From positions 1 through 45,428 of the forward strand of contig NZ_VCJS01000100.1 of the NCBI RefSeq assembly GCF_005893125.1: a stretch of 45,428 bases of DNA. Reading direction: 5' to 3'. This stretch comes from Nonomuraea basaltis (GTDB lineage: Bacteria > Actinomycetota > Actinomycetes > Streptosporangiales > Streptosporangiaceae). Positions 13,779-20,603 of the stretch are shown here, piece by piece; position 1 is the first letter of the stretch, and each line of letters starts with the position of its first letter. The notes under the pieces were generated by a model. The model worked only from the letters and a program-made list of their open reading frames with translations. It had not been told where the DNA came from and did not search any database. Position numbers and translations under genes: made by a program.

Positions 13779-14759
13779 GTGCCACTGTTCGACTTGCCGC
13801 TCGAGAAACTGCGCAGCTACCTCCCCGACCGCGACGAGCCCGCCGACTTCGACGGCTTCTGGTCCCGCACCCTGGCCGAGGCCAGGGAGTTCGACCTGGC
13901 CGCCGAGTACGTCCCGTACGACCTGCCCTTCGCCACCGTGGACGTGTACGACGTCTCCTTCGCCGGCTGGGGCGGGCACCGGATCAACGGCTGGTTCCTG
14001 GTGCCGCGCGGCGTGGAGGGGCCGGTGCCGTGCGTGATGCACTACATCGGCTACAGCGGCGGGCGCGGGTTCCCCAAGGACCACCTGATGTGGCCGGCGG
14101 CCGGTTACGCGGTGTTCGTGATGGAGACGCGCGGCCACGGCGGCGTCAACGCCCACAGCCCCGGCACCACGGGCGACCCGCACGGCAGCGCCAATCCGCA
14201 GGCGCCGGGCATGATGACGCGCGGCATCCTGGACCCGGAGGACTACTACTACCGGCGCGTCTTCACCGACGCCGTCAGGGCCGTGGACGCCGCGATCGAG
14301 CACCCGGCGGTCGACGCGAGCCGTATCGTCGTCTCCGGCGGCAGCCAGGGCGGCGGCATCGCCCAGGCCACGGCCGCCCTGCACCCGTCGGTCAAGGCGG
14401 CGCTCGTCGACGTGCCGTTCCTGACGCACTTCCGGCGCGCGGTCGAGATCACCGGGCGCGACCCGTATCAGGAGCTGGTCCGTTTCCTGGCCACCCGCAG
14501 GGACAGCGCCGACCAGGTGTTCCGCACGCTGTCGTACTTCGACGGCATGAACTTCGCGGCCCGCGGCCGGGTGCCCGCGTTGTACTCGGTCGCGCTGATG
14601 GACGACGTGTGCCCGCCGTCCACGGTGTTCGCCGCCTACAACCACTGGCAGGGCCCCAAGGAGATCACGGTGTGGCCCTGGAACAACCACGAGGGCGGCG
14701 GCGGCTTCCAGTCCGAGGAGCAGCTGCGCTACCTGCACAAGCAGCTCGCGGACGGCTGA
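13779..14759 (+). CDS. CE7 family acetyl esterase / cephalosporin-C deacetylase-like
   Basis: A 326-residue alpha/beta hydrolase of carbohydrate esterase family 7, which removes acetyl groups from xylo-oligosaccharides and cephalosporins. The triad is Ser189 (GGSQGG), Asp275 (LMDDVCPPSTVFAAYNH) and His304 (NNHEGGG). Family landmarks FDGFWSRTLAEA and GYSGGRGFP are present. The conserved RGQ motif, which packs the oligomer and active site, is RGH here (118-120). The start is GTG at 13779 with TTGGAGA upstream. No signal peptide is seen, so it is intracellular and would act on imported oligosaccharides or other acetyl esters. A strong convergent terminator follows. Confidence 0.87.
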   Translation: MPLFDLPLEKLRSYLPDRDEPADFDGFWSRTLAEAREFDLAAEYVPYDLPFATVDVYDVSFAGWGGHRINGWFLVPRGVEGPVPCVMHYIGYSGGRGFPKDHLMWPAAGYAVFVMETRGHGGVNAHSPGTTGDPHGSANPQAPGMMTRGILDPEDYYYRRVFTDAVRAVDAAIEHPAVDASRIVVSGGSQGGGIAQATAALHPSVKAALVDVPFLTHFRRAVEITGRDPYQELVRFLATRRDSADQVFRTLSYFDGMNFAARGRVPALYSVALMDDVCPPSTVFAAYNHWQGPKEITVWPWNNHEGGGGFQSEEQLRYLHKQLADG

Positions 14760-14767
14760 AGGACGGC

Positions 14768-14798
14768 CCCCGCCGCGACCTGGCCGGTCGCGGCGGGG
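14768..14798. terminator. Strong convergent terminator
   Basis: A 13-bp perfect stem (14768-14780 with 14786-14798) with a 5-nt loop lies between the esterase stop and the IscA-like gene's stop, so it serves both directions. Confidence 0.8.
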
Positions 14799-14804
14799 CG
14801 CCCG

Positions 14805-15092
14805 TCAGGCCGTCTGCTCGGTGACCAGGAACGACACGCTTCCCTGATCATCGGCTCCGGCGTCGAGAGACTTGTCTTCAAGGACGGTGGCAGCCACCGG
14901 ATCAAGGTAGACCCGCGCCCCCTCGGCCTCCACGATCGCATCGGCCGGCTCTGGTGCGGTGGCCAGCGAAAGGGTGAGCGAAGACGCGCCCTCGCCCTGA
15001 GACGAGATGCGAATCCCGCTCTGGGCAGGCTCGGGCGCGGACGCGGTCAGATCGCGAATCGCCTGGGCTGCGTTGGCGGTCAGGGTGAGCAC
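14805..15092 (-). CDS. IscA/HesB-like protein lacking cysteines
   Basis: A 95-residue protein with the HesB/IscA (A-type Fe-S carrier) layout: LTLTANAAQAIRDL at the N-terminus, the central GIRISSQGEGASSLTLSL strand pair, and AEGARVYLDPVAATVLEDKSLD. A-type carriers bind iron or clusters through one central and two C-terminal cysteines. This product contains no cysteine at all, so it cannot be a classical cluster carrier. Such Cys-less members are known in actinomycete genomes and are usually annotated as adhesin or Fe-S biosynthesis protein; function unknown. The start is GTG at 15092 with GAGGAGG upstream. Confidence 0.75.
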   Translation of the reverse strand: MLTLTANAAQAIRDLTASAPEPAQSGIRISSQGEGASSLTLSLATAPEPADAIVEAEGARVYLDPVAATVLEDKSLDAGADDQGSVSFLVTEQTA

Positions 15093-15159
15093 TACGGCTC
15101 CTCCTCACGTTCGACGTTCAGGAGTTGCCTGCCCTTCCCCCTGATTACCCGCTCAACCC

Positions 15160-15184
15160 TTCTTGGGTGTTTCTTTACCAAGAA
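15160..15184. promoter_or_regulatory. Inverted repeat TTCTTGG-N11-CCAAGAA
   Basis: A perfect 7-bp inverted repeat with an 11-bp AT-rich spacer, between the divergent IscA-like gene and the PCMT-type methyltransferase (58 bp before the latter). The size fits a dimeric regulator site. No dedicated regulator lies next to it. Confidence 0.4.
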
Positions 15185-15242
15185 TTCCCGGGACACGCCG
15201 TACCGGGCCCGCGTGTTCCGTATGCCGTGGACAATGGGGGTC

Positions 15243-16379
15243 ATGGACTTCGCGACGCAGAGGGAAGCCATGGTGGCGCTGCTCCGGGAGCGCCAGGAAG
15301 TCAGCGAGCCCGTGGCGGCGGCGCTGCGGGCGGTTCCGCGTCACCTGTTCCTGCCCGGCATCGATCCCGGGGACGCCTATCGCGACGAGCCCATCGTGAC
15401 CAAACGCGATGAGGCCGGCCGGCCGATCAGCTCGTCGTCGCAGCCCGCCATCATGGCCACCATGCTCGACCAGCTCGGCGTGGCGCCGGGGCACCGGGTG
15501 CTGGAGATCGGCGCGGGCACCGGCTACAACGCGGCGCTGCTCGCCCGCCTCGCCGGTCCGGACGGGCTCGTGGTGAGCGTCGACATCGACGACGAGCTCG
15601 TCGCCCGGGCCAGGGAGCACCTGGCGGCGGCGGGGGAGTCCGGGGCGGAGGTGGTGTGCGCTGACGGGGCGCAGGGCTACCCCGCGCGGGCCCCCTATGA
15701 TCGCCTGATCGCCACGGTCGGCGTATGGGACCTGGCTCCCGCCTGGCTGGCGCAGCTGCGGCCGGACGGACGGCTGGTGGTGCCGCTCGACCTGCGCGGC
15801 GTACAGGTGTCCGTGGCCATGGAGCGCGACGGCGAGCACTGGGCCAGCCGGTCCGTGGCGCCGTGCGGGTTCATGCGGATGCGGGGGCCGTTCGCCGGGC
15901 CCGAGGTGCTCATGGTGCTGCGGCGGGACCCCGAGCTGATGCTGGCGCTGCCCGCGCCGCGCAAGCTCGGCGACGTCGCCCCCGCGCTCGACGCCGTGCC
16001 CACCGAGATCACCACCAAGGTGGAGGAGCCGGCGCCGGGGCCCGTGATCGGCATGGGCATGTCGCTGTGGCTGGCCCTGCACGAGCCGCGCTGGTGCGCG
16101 CTCAGCGGGCAGACGGCCGCCGGGCACTCCTTCACCGCGGGCATCGTCGAGGGCGACAGCATCGCCGTGCTCGCGGCCGAGGACTACCTGATCGCCCGCG
16201 GCCACGGAGCCGACGGCGCCCGGCTGGCGGCCGAGCTGGCCGGTCATGTCGCGGCGTGGGACCAGGCGGGCCGCCCGGAGGCGGGCGGCCTGCGCGTGGA
16301 GGCACACCATGGCCCCGTCGACGCCGAGGGCATCCACATCGAGAAACGCCACACGACCCTGGTGCTGGCCTTCCGGTAG
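15243..16379 (+). CDS. Protein-L-isoaspartate methyltransferase-like (PCMT/FxLD type)
   Basis: A 378-residue PCMT-fold methyltransferase. N-terminal AVPRHLFLPGIDPGDAYRDE and the downstream IVTKRDEAGRPISSSSQP are the PCMT substrate-side motifs; SAM motif I is VLEIGAGTGYNAALLARL (about residues 86-103) and VDIDDELVARA follows. Length and the C-terminal extension of about 170 residues match the long PCMTs that accompany actinomycete RiPP systems (FxLD and ATP-grasp peptide maturation) rather than the 220-residue repair enzyme Pcm. No precursor peptide, LanB or ATP-grasp gene lies nearby, so the partner is unknown. The start at 15243 follows GGGGG; an ATG at 15213 is less likely. Confidence 0.8.
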   Translation: MDFATQREAMVALLRERQEVSEPVAAALRAVPRHLFLPGIDPGDAYRDEPIVTKRDEAGRPISSSSQPAIMATMLDQLGVAPGHRVLEIGAGTGYNAALLARLAGPDGLVVSVDIDDELVARAREHLAAAGESGAEVVCADGAQGYPARAPYDRLIATVGVWDLAPAWLAQLRPDGRLVVPLDLRGVQVSVAMERDGEHWASRSVAPCGFMRMRGPFAGPEVLMVLRRDPELMLALPAPRKLGDVAPALDAVPTEITTKVEEPAPGPVIGMGMSLWLALHEPRWCALSGQTAAGHSFTAGIVEGDSIAVLAAEDYLIARGHGADGARLAAELAGHVAAWDQAGRPEAGGLRVEAHHGPVDAEGIHIEKRHTTLVLAFR

Positions 16380-16614
16380 CGGCTACGGCACCGTCCACTT
16401 GCCGTCGATCATCCGCAGGGCGTGCACGTGCCCGACGCGGTGGCCGACCGGTCCGGCGAGCCAGGGCCCGGGCACGAGGCGCCGGCGGCGGACGGTCGCA
16501 CGCGCCGACGCTGATCGGTCAGGGACGCGCGGGTAGATCGGGAATGCAAGGGGGCTTCGCAGAGATCGATTACTCTTCGTAGTGGATCTGTGCCGCCATG
16601 TCATAGGAATGCCC
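16380..16614. other. Spacer with a possible minus-strand gene remnant
   Basis: No complete gene is seen. Minus-strand codons 16383-16500 encode TVRRRRLVPGPWLAGPVGHR then VGHVHALRMIDGKWTVP and a stop, which reads like a natural protein C-terminus with no recognisable N-terminal domain before it. I cannot name the family. A GGGTAG at 16529-16534 could belong to a stress-type promoter for the DUF4142 lipoprotein, but no matching -35 element is clear. Confidence 0.3.
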
Positions 16615-17148
16615 ATGCGTACTCATCTGACCATCATGCTGGCCGCCGCCGCCCTCGCGGGATGCGGCACCACCGCCCAGACGAACACCGCGGCCCTGGC
16701 ACCGAAGACCGACGAGGGGCCGTCGGAGCAGGACAGAGCCTGGATGAGCACCATCCACGGGGGCAACCTGGCCGAGATCCAGGCGGGGCGGCTGGCGGAG
16801 GGCAAGGGCACCACGAAGCGGATCAAGTCGATCGGCAAGATGCTCGTCGAGGACCACACCAAGCTGGACGTCAAGGTCACCCAGGCGGCCTCGCAGCTCG
16901 GCGTCCAGCTCCCCACCTCCCCGTCTCCCGAGCAGCAGGCCGAGCTCACCCGGATGAGGGATGCCACGGGCAAGGATTTCGACGCGGACTTCCTCGCCGC
17001 CATGACGAAGGAGCACACGGCCGCGATGGCCGCCACCAGGACGGAGCTCTCGGAGGGGTCGTCGAACGCGGTGAAGGCCCTGGCCAAGACAGCGGTGCCC
17101 GCGCTCCAGCAGCACCTGACCGCGCTGCGGAAGGCCCATGGTGAGTGA
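16615..17148 (+). CDS. DUF4142 family lipoprotein
   Basis: A 177-residue exported protein. The signal peptide ends in the lipobox LAGC (Cys17), so it should be lipid-anchored on the outer face of the membrane. The mature part is the four-helix ferritin-like DUF4142 domain: SEQDRAWMSTIHGGNLAEIQAGRL (first helix), KSIGKMLVEDHTKLDVKVTQAA, then DFDADFLAAMTKEHTAAMAAT and the final VPALQQHLTAL. Histidines recur in the ExH pattern of the family; the function is unknown. The start at 16615 is chosen because AGGA is 6 nt upstream and it places the lipobox correctly. A one-helix relative is at 5937-6167. Confidence 0.85.
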   Translation: MRTHLTIMLAAAALAGCGTTAQTNTAALAPKTDEGPSEQDRAWMSTIHGGNLAEIQAGRLAEGKGTTKRIKSIGKMLVEDHTKLDVKVTQAASQLGVQLPTSPSPEQQAELTRMRDATGKDFDADFLAAMTKEHTAAMAATRTELSEGSSNAVKALAKTAVPALQQHLTALRKAHGE

Positions 17149-17338
17149 CGCGCTCCCGCCTGTGCATATGTGGTGATATGGATATTCGCGGTGGCCGCCC
17201 GCCTGGGCCGCGAGGGGCGCTGAGCCTCGGCGCGGCCATTGACGCCTCCGGCTGCTGACCGTCCGGCCGCCGTCCACGCTCGCGTACGCCTCGGCCTGGC
17301 ATGCCCCGTGTCCCGGTGGCCGGCGTACACCGTGAGTT

Positions 17339-17371
17339 GCCATCGGCACCCGCGCGGAGGCTGCCGATGGC
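17339..17371. terminator. 10-bp stem hairpin
   Basis: GCCATCGGCA (17339-17348) pairs perfectly with TGCCGATGGC (17362-17371), 13-nt loop. It is 190 bp past the lipoprotein gene, so it may end an untranslated tail or be a regulatory structure. Confidence 0.45.
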
Positions 17372-17384
17372 GACGAATCCGGTC

Positions 17385-17400
17385 TAGTGACGAATCACTA
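17385..17400. promoter_or_regulatory. Palindrome TAGTGA-CGAA-TCACTA
   Basis: A perfect 6-bp inverted repeat with a 4-bp centre, 390 bp before the putative metabolite cluster. It overlaps one copy of a repeated GACGAATC element, which suggests a protein-binding site. Confidence 0.4.
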
Positions 17401-17790
17401 TCGATCAGGTAAGGCGCGGACTGGTGGGAGTGATCTGGTAGCAGCCAGTAACCGCCTCCGGCCTGCGCCGAGCCGGGCGACGCCGGCGGCCCTGGGGCGG
17501 GCGAAACGGCCGCGACCATGGCCATGAGCACCGGCGCGAGGCTGCTCGCCGCCTTTCCCGCCCGCTTGCCGGGCCGTCTGAGCTCGAGATCATCCACGCT
17601 CCGTAACACCGGATTCACCTGCGGGAAGCCGCCCGTTCACGCCGCCGCCTGACCGCGCGGCCAGGGATCAATACCTGTCCGTAAAGTGGCAGTTGACAGA
17701 AAACCCCCTTCTGCCGACGATCGGGGCGGCACTATTAAGTGTGAATTTACGCAGAGCGAATACGGCCCACGGGTCAGGAGGTGGCCTCAG

Positions 17791-18693
17791 ATGAGCATCG
17801 AGCCAAGGGCGAAAGTGGCCCCAGAGCGAGTGCCGCCCGTCTGGGAAGGCCCGGTGCCCGTGGCACCGGAGACGGCCGCGCAGCAGCGCGTGGTGCAGCG
17901 GATCTGTGCCCGGGTCGCGCCCGACGGCGTGGACGTCGGCGTCGGCGACCTGCCCCCGGGGGGCCTGCAGGTGTGGATCGACACCCCGGCGCCGCCCGCC
18001 GAGCAGGAGTCCTGGGTGCTCTACCACCGCATGGCCCGCGAGGTGGCCCTGGTCGGCTGGCACTGCGAGGCCGACAAGGACCGCCTGCTGGTGCTCGGCT
18101 GGAGCGCCGCCTGCCTGCACAACCGCGTACGCCTGCTGCAGAGCGGCCTGCGCCGGCTGTCCGACTTCGAGCACACCGCCCAGCGGGCCGTGCAGCTCGA
18201 GGGCCAGAGCCCCGACGACCGGCCCGCCGCACAGGTCGTGGCCGCCACGTGCGCCTCGATCGAGCGGCGGCTGCGCTGGCCCCAGCGGCTGGCCGAGCTC
18301 GACGGGTTCGAGCGCAGCTCGGAACTGCCGCACCTGCAACTGCTCCTCGCCCAGGTCATCGGGCTGGAGTCCAAGGTCGCGACGGCCTGCGGGGAGCACC
18401 TGGTCATGGCACGGGTGCTCGCCGGGGCCGTCTGCGAGCAGTACGCGCGGCACTCCGACCTGCGCCGCGCACAGCGAGACGTGCTGGCCGAATCACGCCG
18501 ATGGGTGCACGCCAGCTCCATGATCCGTGGCTCGGCCGCCCGGCCGAGCTCCACCGGCGGCGGCCGCCCGCACATGGGGCTGGCCGAGCGCCGCATCGCC
18601 GCGAGCGTCATCAACCACGGCGTGCCGCGGGCCACCCCCGCGGCCGTCACTCCACGGGCCGGACACCCCGGTTACGAGGAGGGCGCGCGCTGA
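17791..18693 (+). CDS. Unrecognised 300-residue protein, first gene of metabolite cluster
   Basis: A soluble, mostly helical protein with no signal peptide or membrane segment. Visible features are an N-terminal Pro-rich stretch, a short beta-type region (GDLPPGGLQVWIDTPAPPAEQ), then long amphipathic helices: LLVLGWSAACLHNRVRLLQS, then RRLSDFEHTAQRAVQLEGQ. It has five cysteines (residues about 36, 91, 109, 153 and 202) and ends in a flexible Arg/Ser/Gly tail. I find no catalytic signature and cannot name the family. The ATG at 17791 has an excellent Shine-Dalgarno (AGGAGG, 17775-17780). It is followed after 71 bp by the small ORF and then by flavin enzymes, all on the same strand, so it is probably part of their pathway. 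Confidence 0.75.
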   Translation: MSIEPRAKVAPERVPPVWEGPVPVAPETAAQQRVVQRICARVAPDGVDVGVGDLPPGGLQVWIDTPAPPAEQESWVLYHRMAREVALVGWHCEADKDRLLVLGWSAACLHNRVRLLQSGLRRLSDFEHTAQRAVQLEGQSPDDRPAAQVVAATCASIERRLRWPQRLAELDGFERSSELPHLQLLLAQVIGLESKVATACGEHLVMARVLAGAVCEQYARHSDLRRAQRDVLAESRRWVHASSMIRGSAARPSSTGGGRPHMGLAERRIAASVINHGVPRATPAAVTPRAGHPGYEEGAR

Positions 18694-18764
18694 CATCGAC
18701 CCCCGCTCAACGGCGAGCGGTCGCCCGGAAAACCCCATTCACATCCGGTAGGAGAGCTCCCGTC

Positions 18765-19022
18765 ATGCGAACCCCCCCGCACCTGCCCGGCCGAGCCAGG
18801 CACGATTCCCGTGACCACGACACCGCCCGCCCCCGGCGTCACCCCTACAGCCTCCACGAGGTTCCCGTGCAGTCCGCGCCCCGCGCGAGCTCCGGCACGC
18901 TCGATCTCCCCGACGCCGTCCCCGAGACGGACGTGTACGTCGAGCAGCGCCTGCTCGGCATCAGGGAGATGTCCAACCAGGCCATCGGCTCCATCGACGA
19001 CCTGCTCCAGCACACCGCCTAG
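18765..19022 (+). CDS. Small 85-residue protein of metabolite cluster
   Basis: The N-terminal half is basic and His/Arg/Pro-rich (LPGRARHDSRDHDTARPRR), the C-terminal half acidic (TLDLPDAVPETDVYVEQRLL, then MSNQAIGSIDDLLQHTA). There are no cysteines and no membrane segment. The ATG at 18765 has TAGGAGAG 8-15 nt upstream, and the stop is 47 bp before the FAD oxidase. Size and position would suit a RiPP precursor, a carrier-like or accessory protein, or a regulator. I see no phosphopantetheine site (no DSL) and no known leader motif, so no function is assigned. Confidence 0.6.
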   Translation: MRTPPHLPGRARHDSRDHDTARPRRHPYSLHEVPVQSAPRASSGTLDLPDAVPETDVYVEQRLLGIREMSNQAIGSIDDLLQHTA

Positions 19023-19069
19023 CCGTGTGCGCAGACGAAAGAGCGATACCGCACCCCTTGAGGAGAGCC

Positions 19070-20470
19070 ATGCAGGGACTATCGCGAGTGGAGCTGATGC
19101 CGCGTGACGTCGGGGGTCACCAGCCACGCTCCATTGCGGGAATCGAGACGCCGCGCACCCTCGACGAGGTACGCGCCCTCGTACGGCGGTCCATGGGGGC
19201 CGGCCGCCGCCTCTACCCGATCAGCACCGGCAAGAACTGGGGAATGGGCTCGGCCATGCCGGTCACCGATGACAACGTCGTCGTCGACCTCAGCGGCATG
19301 AACCGCATCCGCGGCCTCGACCTGGACACCGGATACGCGGTCATCGAGCCCGGGGTGACCCAGGCGCAGCTCGCCGAGGTGCTGCGCGACACCCCGTGGA
19401 TGCTGAACGTCACCAACTCCTGCGCCGACACCTCCGTCGTCGGCAACGCCCTCGACCGCGGCGACGGCACCTTCCGCTCCCGCGTCCACGACGTCGCCGG
19501 GCTGGAGGCCGTGCTGGCCGACGGGAGCGTGGTCACCACCGGCGGGCTCGACCCGTCCGGGCGCTACCACGGCCGAGTCGCCGGCCCCGACCTGACGGCC
19601 GCGTTCGTCCAGCACAACCTGGGCATCGTCACCGCCATGGCCGTCGCGCTGATGCCTCGCCCGCAGAGCGTCGGCCTCGTGCACGCACGCATCCCGCGCG
19701 ACCAGGTCGGCGTCGCGCTCGACGCGATCGCCGGATTCCTGCGCCGCGGCAACCCTGCCGACGGGATGCTGCGCGTGCGCGAGCTGGCACTCACCCCGAG
19801 CCACGGCGACTGGCTGCTGCCCGCGGGCGTCGACCGGGACCTGTTCACCGTCCTGGGGCCGCTGCTCGGCAGCGACGCCGCGGTCGAGCTGGCCGAGGAG
19901 CTGCTGCGCAAGGCGCTGGTCGAGGTCGTGGGAGCGGAGACGCTGCGCGTCATCGACCCCACCGAGGTGCGGCCCGGCGACCCGCTGTACGCCAGGGCGC
20001 TCATGGCCCAGGGCATCCCCACCTGCCTGGGCGTGCGCAACGCGCTCCGCGTGACCTCCTGCGACCAGATCGACGAGGGCAAGATCGGCTTCCTGGCGCT
20101 GATGCCGCTGATGCCGACCGGCGCGCGCCGGACCGAGCACCTCCTGGCCGCCCTGCAGACGGCCGTGGACGCGCACACCACCGCCCTCATGGTCGAGTGG
20201 AACCTCGTCAGCAGGCACATGGCCAACGGCGTCATCCAGATCTTCTTCGAGCGCGGCGCGCCGGACGCCTCCTACCGCGCGCACCAGCTCCGCAACGACG
20301 GCAACTGCGTACTGCGCGGCAACGGCTGCGCGATCTACCGATCCGACATCGACCACGCCGCGGCCGACGCCTGGTCCGAGACCAGCACCGCCAGCCTCGG
20401 CATGCTGCACCGGCTCAAGACGGCGCTCGACCCGGACGGCCTGCTCTCGCCCGGCCGTTACGGCGCCTGA
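19070..20470 (+). CDS. FAD-linked oxidase, VAO/PCMH fold
   Basis: A 466-residue flavoprotein of the vanillyl-alcohol oxidase / p-cresol methylhydroxylase type. The PCMH FAD-binding domain is seen in LYPISTGKNWGMGSAMP, VVVDLSGMNRIRGLD and TGYAVIEPGVTQAQLAEVL, and the C-terminal signature PDGLLSPGRYG is that of 4-cresol dehydrogenase/VAO enzymes. Members oxidise phenolic alcohols, amines or related substrates, often with covalent FAD, but I cannot identify the linking residue by eye. It is cytoplasmic, with no signal peptide. The ATG at 19070 is preceded by GAGGAG. The upstream GTG/ATG at 19025 lacks a site. The stop codon lies in the first unit of the tandem repeat 20465-20526. Confidence 0.85.
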   Translation: MQGLSRVELMPRDVGGHQPRSIAGIETPRTLDEVRALVRRSMGAGRRLYPISTGKNWGMGSAMPVTDDNVVVDLSGMNRIRGLDLDTGYAVIEPGVTQAQLAEVLRDTPWMLNVTNSCADTSVVGNALDRGDGTFRSRVHDVAGLEAVLADGSVVTTGGLDPSGRYHGRVAGPDLTAAFVQHNLGIVTAMAVALMPRPQSVGLVHARIPRDQVGVALDAIAGFLRRGNPADGMLRVRELALTPSHGDWLLPAGVDRDLFTVLGPLLGSDAAVELAEELLRKALVEVVGAETLRVIDPTEVRPGDPLYARALMAQGIPTCLGVRNALRVTSCDQIDEGKIGFLALMPLMPTGARRTEHLLAALQTAVDAHTTALMVEWNLVSRHMANGVIQIFFERGAPDASYRAHQLRNDGNCVLRGNGCAIYRSDIDHAAADAWSETSTASLGMLHRLKTALDPDGLLSPGRYGA

Positions 20471-20526
20471 CTACTGGGCCTGACTACTGAGCCTGACCAT
20501 TGGGCCTGATCATTGGGCCTCACCAC
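20465..20526 (+). repeat. Tandem repeat, 13-bp unit, about 4.7 copies
   Basis: Units GCCTGACTACTGG, GCCTGACTACTGA, GCCTGACCATTGG, GCCTGATCATTGG and a partial GCCTCACCAC follow without gaps from 20465. The first unit contains the stop codon of the FAD oxidase, and each full unit carries another TGA. The array sits between the oxidase and the exporter gene. Confidence 0.9.
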
Positions 20527-20603
20527 AACGTGTCCGCTCCGCGGCCGCACAACCGGAGTGTGCCGGCCGCCGGAGACAACTCATAGCTCTTGGAGGTGAC
20601 CAC

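Larger units (their letters stand above)
17149..17790. other. Long gene-poor spacer with several dyads
   Basis: About 640 bp with no gene I can support. A minus-strand GTG frame from 17618 exists but lacks a ribosome site and runs antisense into the lipoprotein gene. The spacer holds the hairpin at 17339-17371, the palindrome at 17385-17400 and a repeated GACGAATC (17372-17379 and 17389-17396, 17-bp spacing). A TTGACA (17693-17698) and an AT-rich run (17730-17755) precede the next gene, probably its promoter region. Confidence 0.5.

Noticed and set aside
17405..17618. Minus-strand small secreted-looking ORF starting at 17618
   Set aside because: GTG start without ribosome site, and the frame continues antisense through the DUF4142 gene.
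20465..20526. CRISPR array
   Set aside because: Units are 13 bp, contiguous and degenerate with no spacers; it is a simple tandem repeat.
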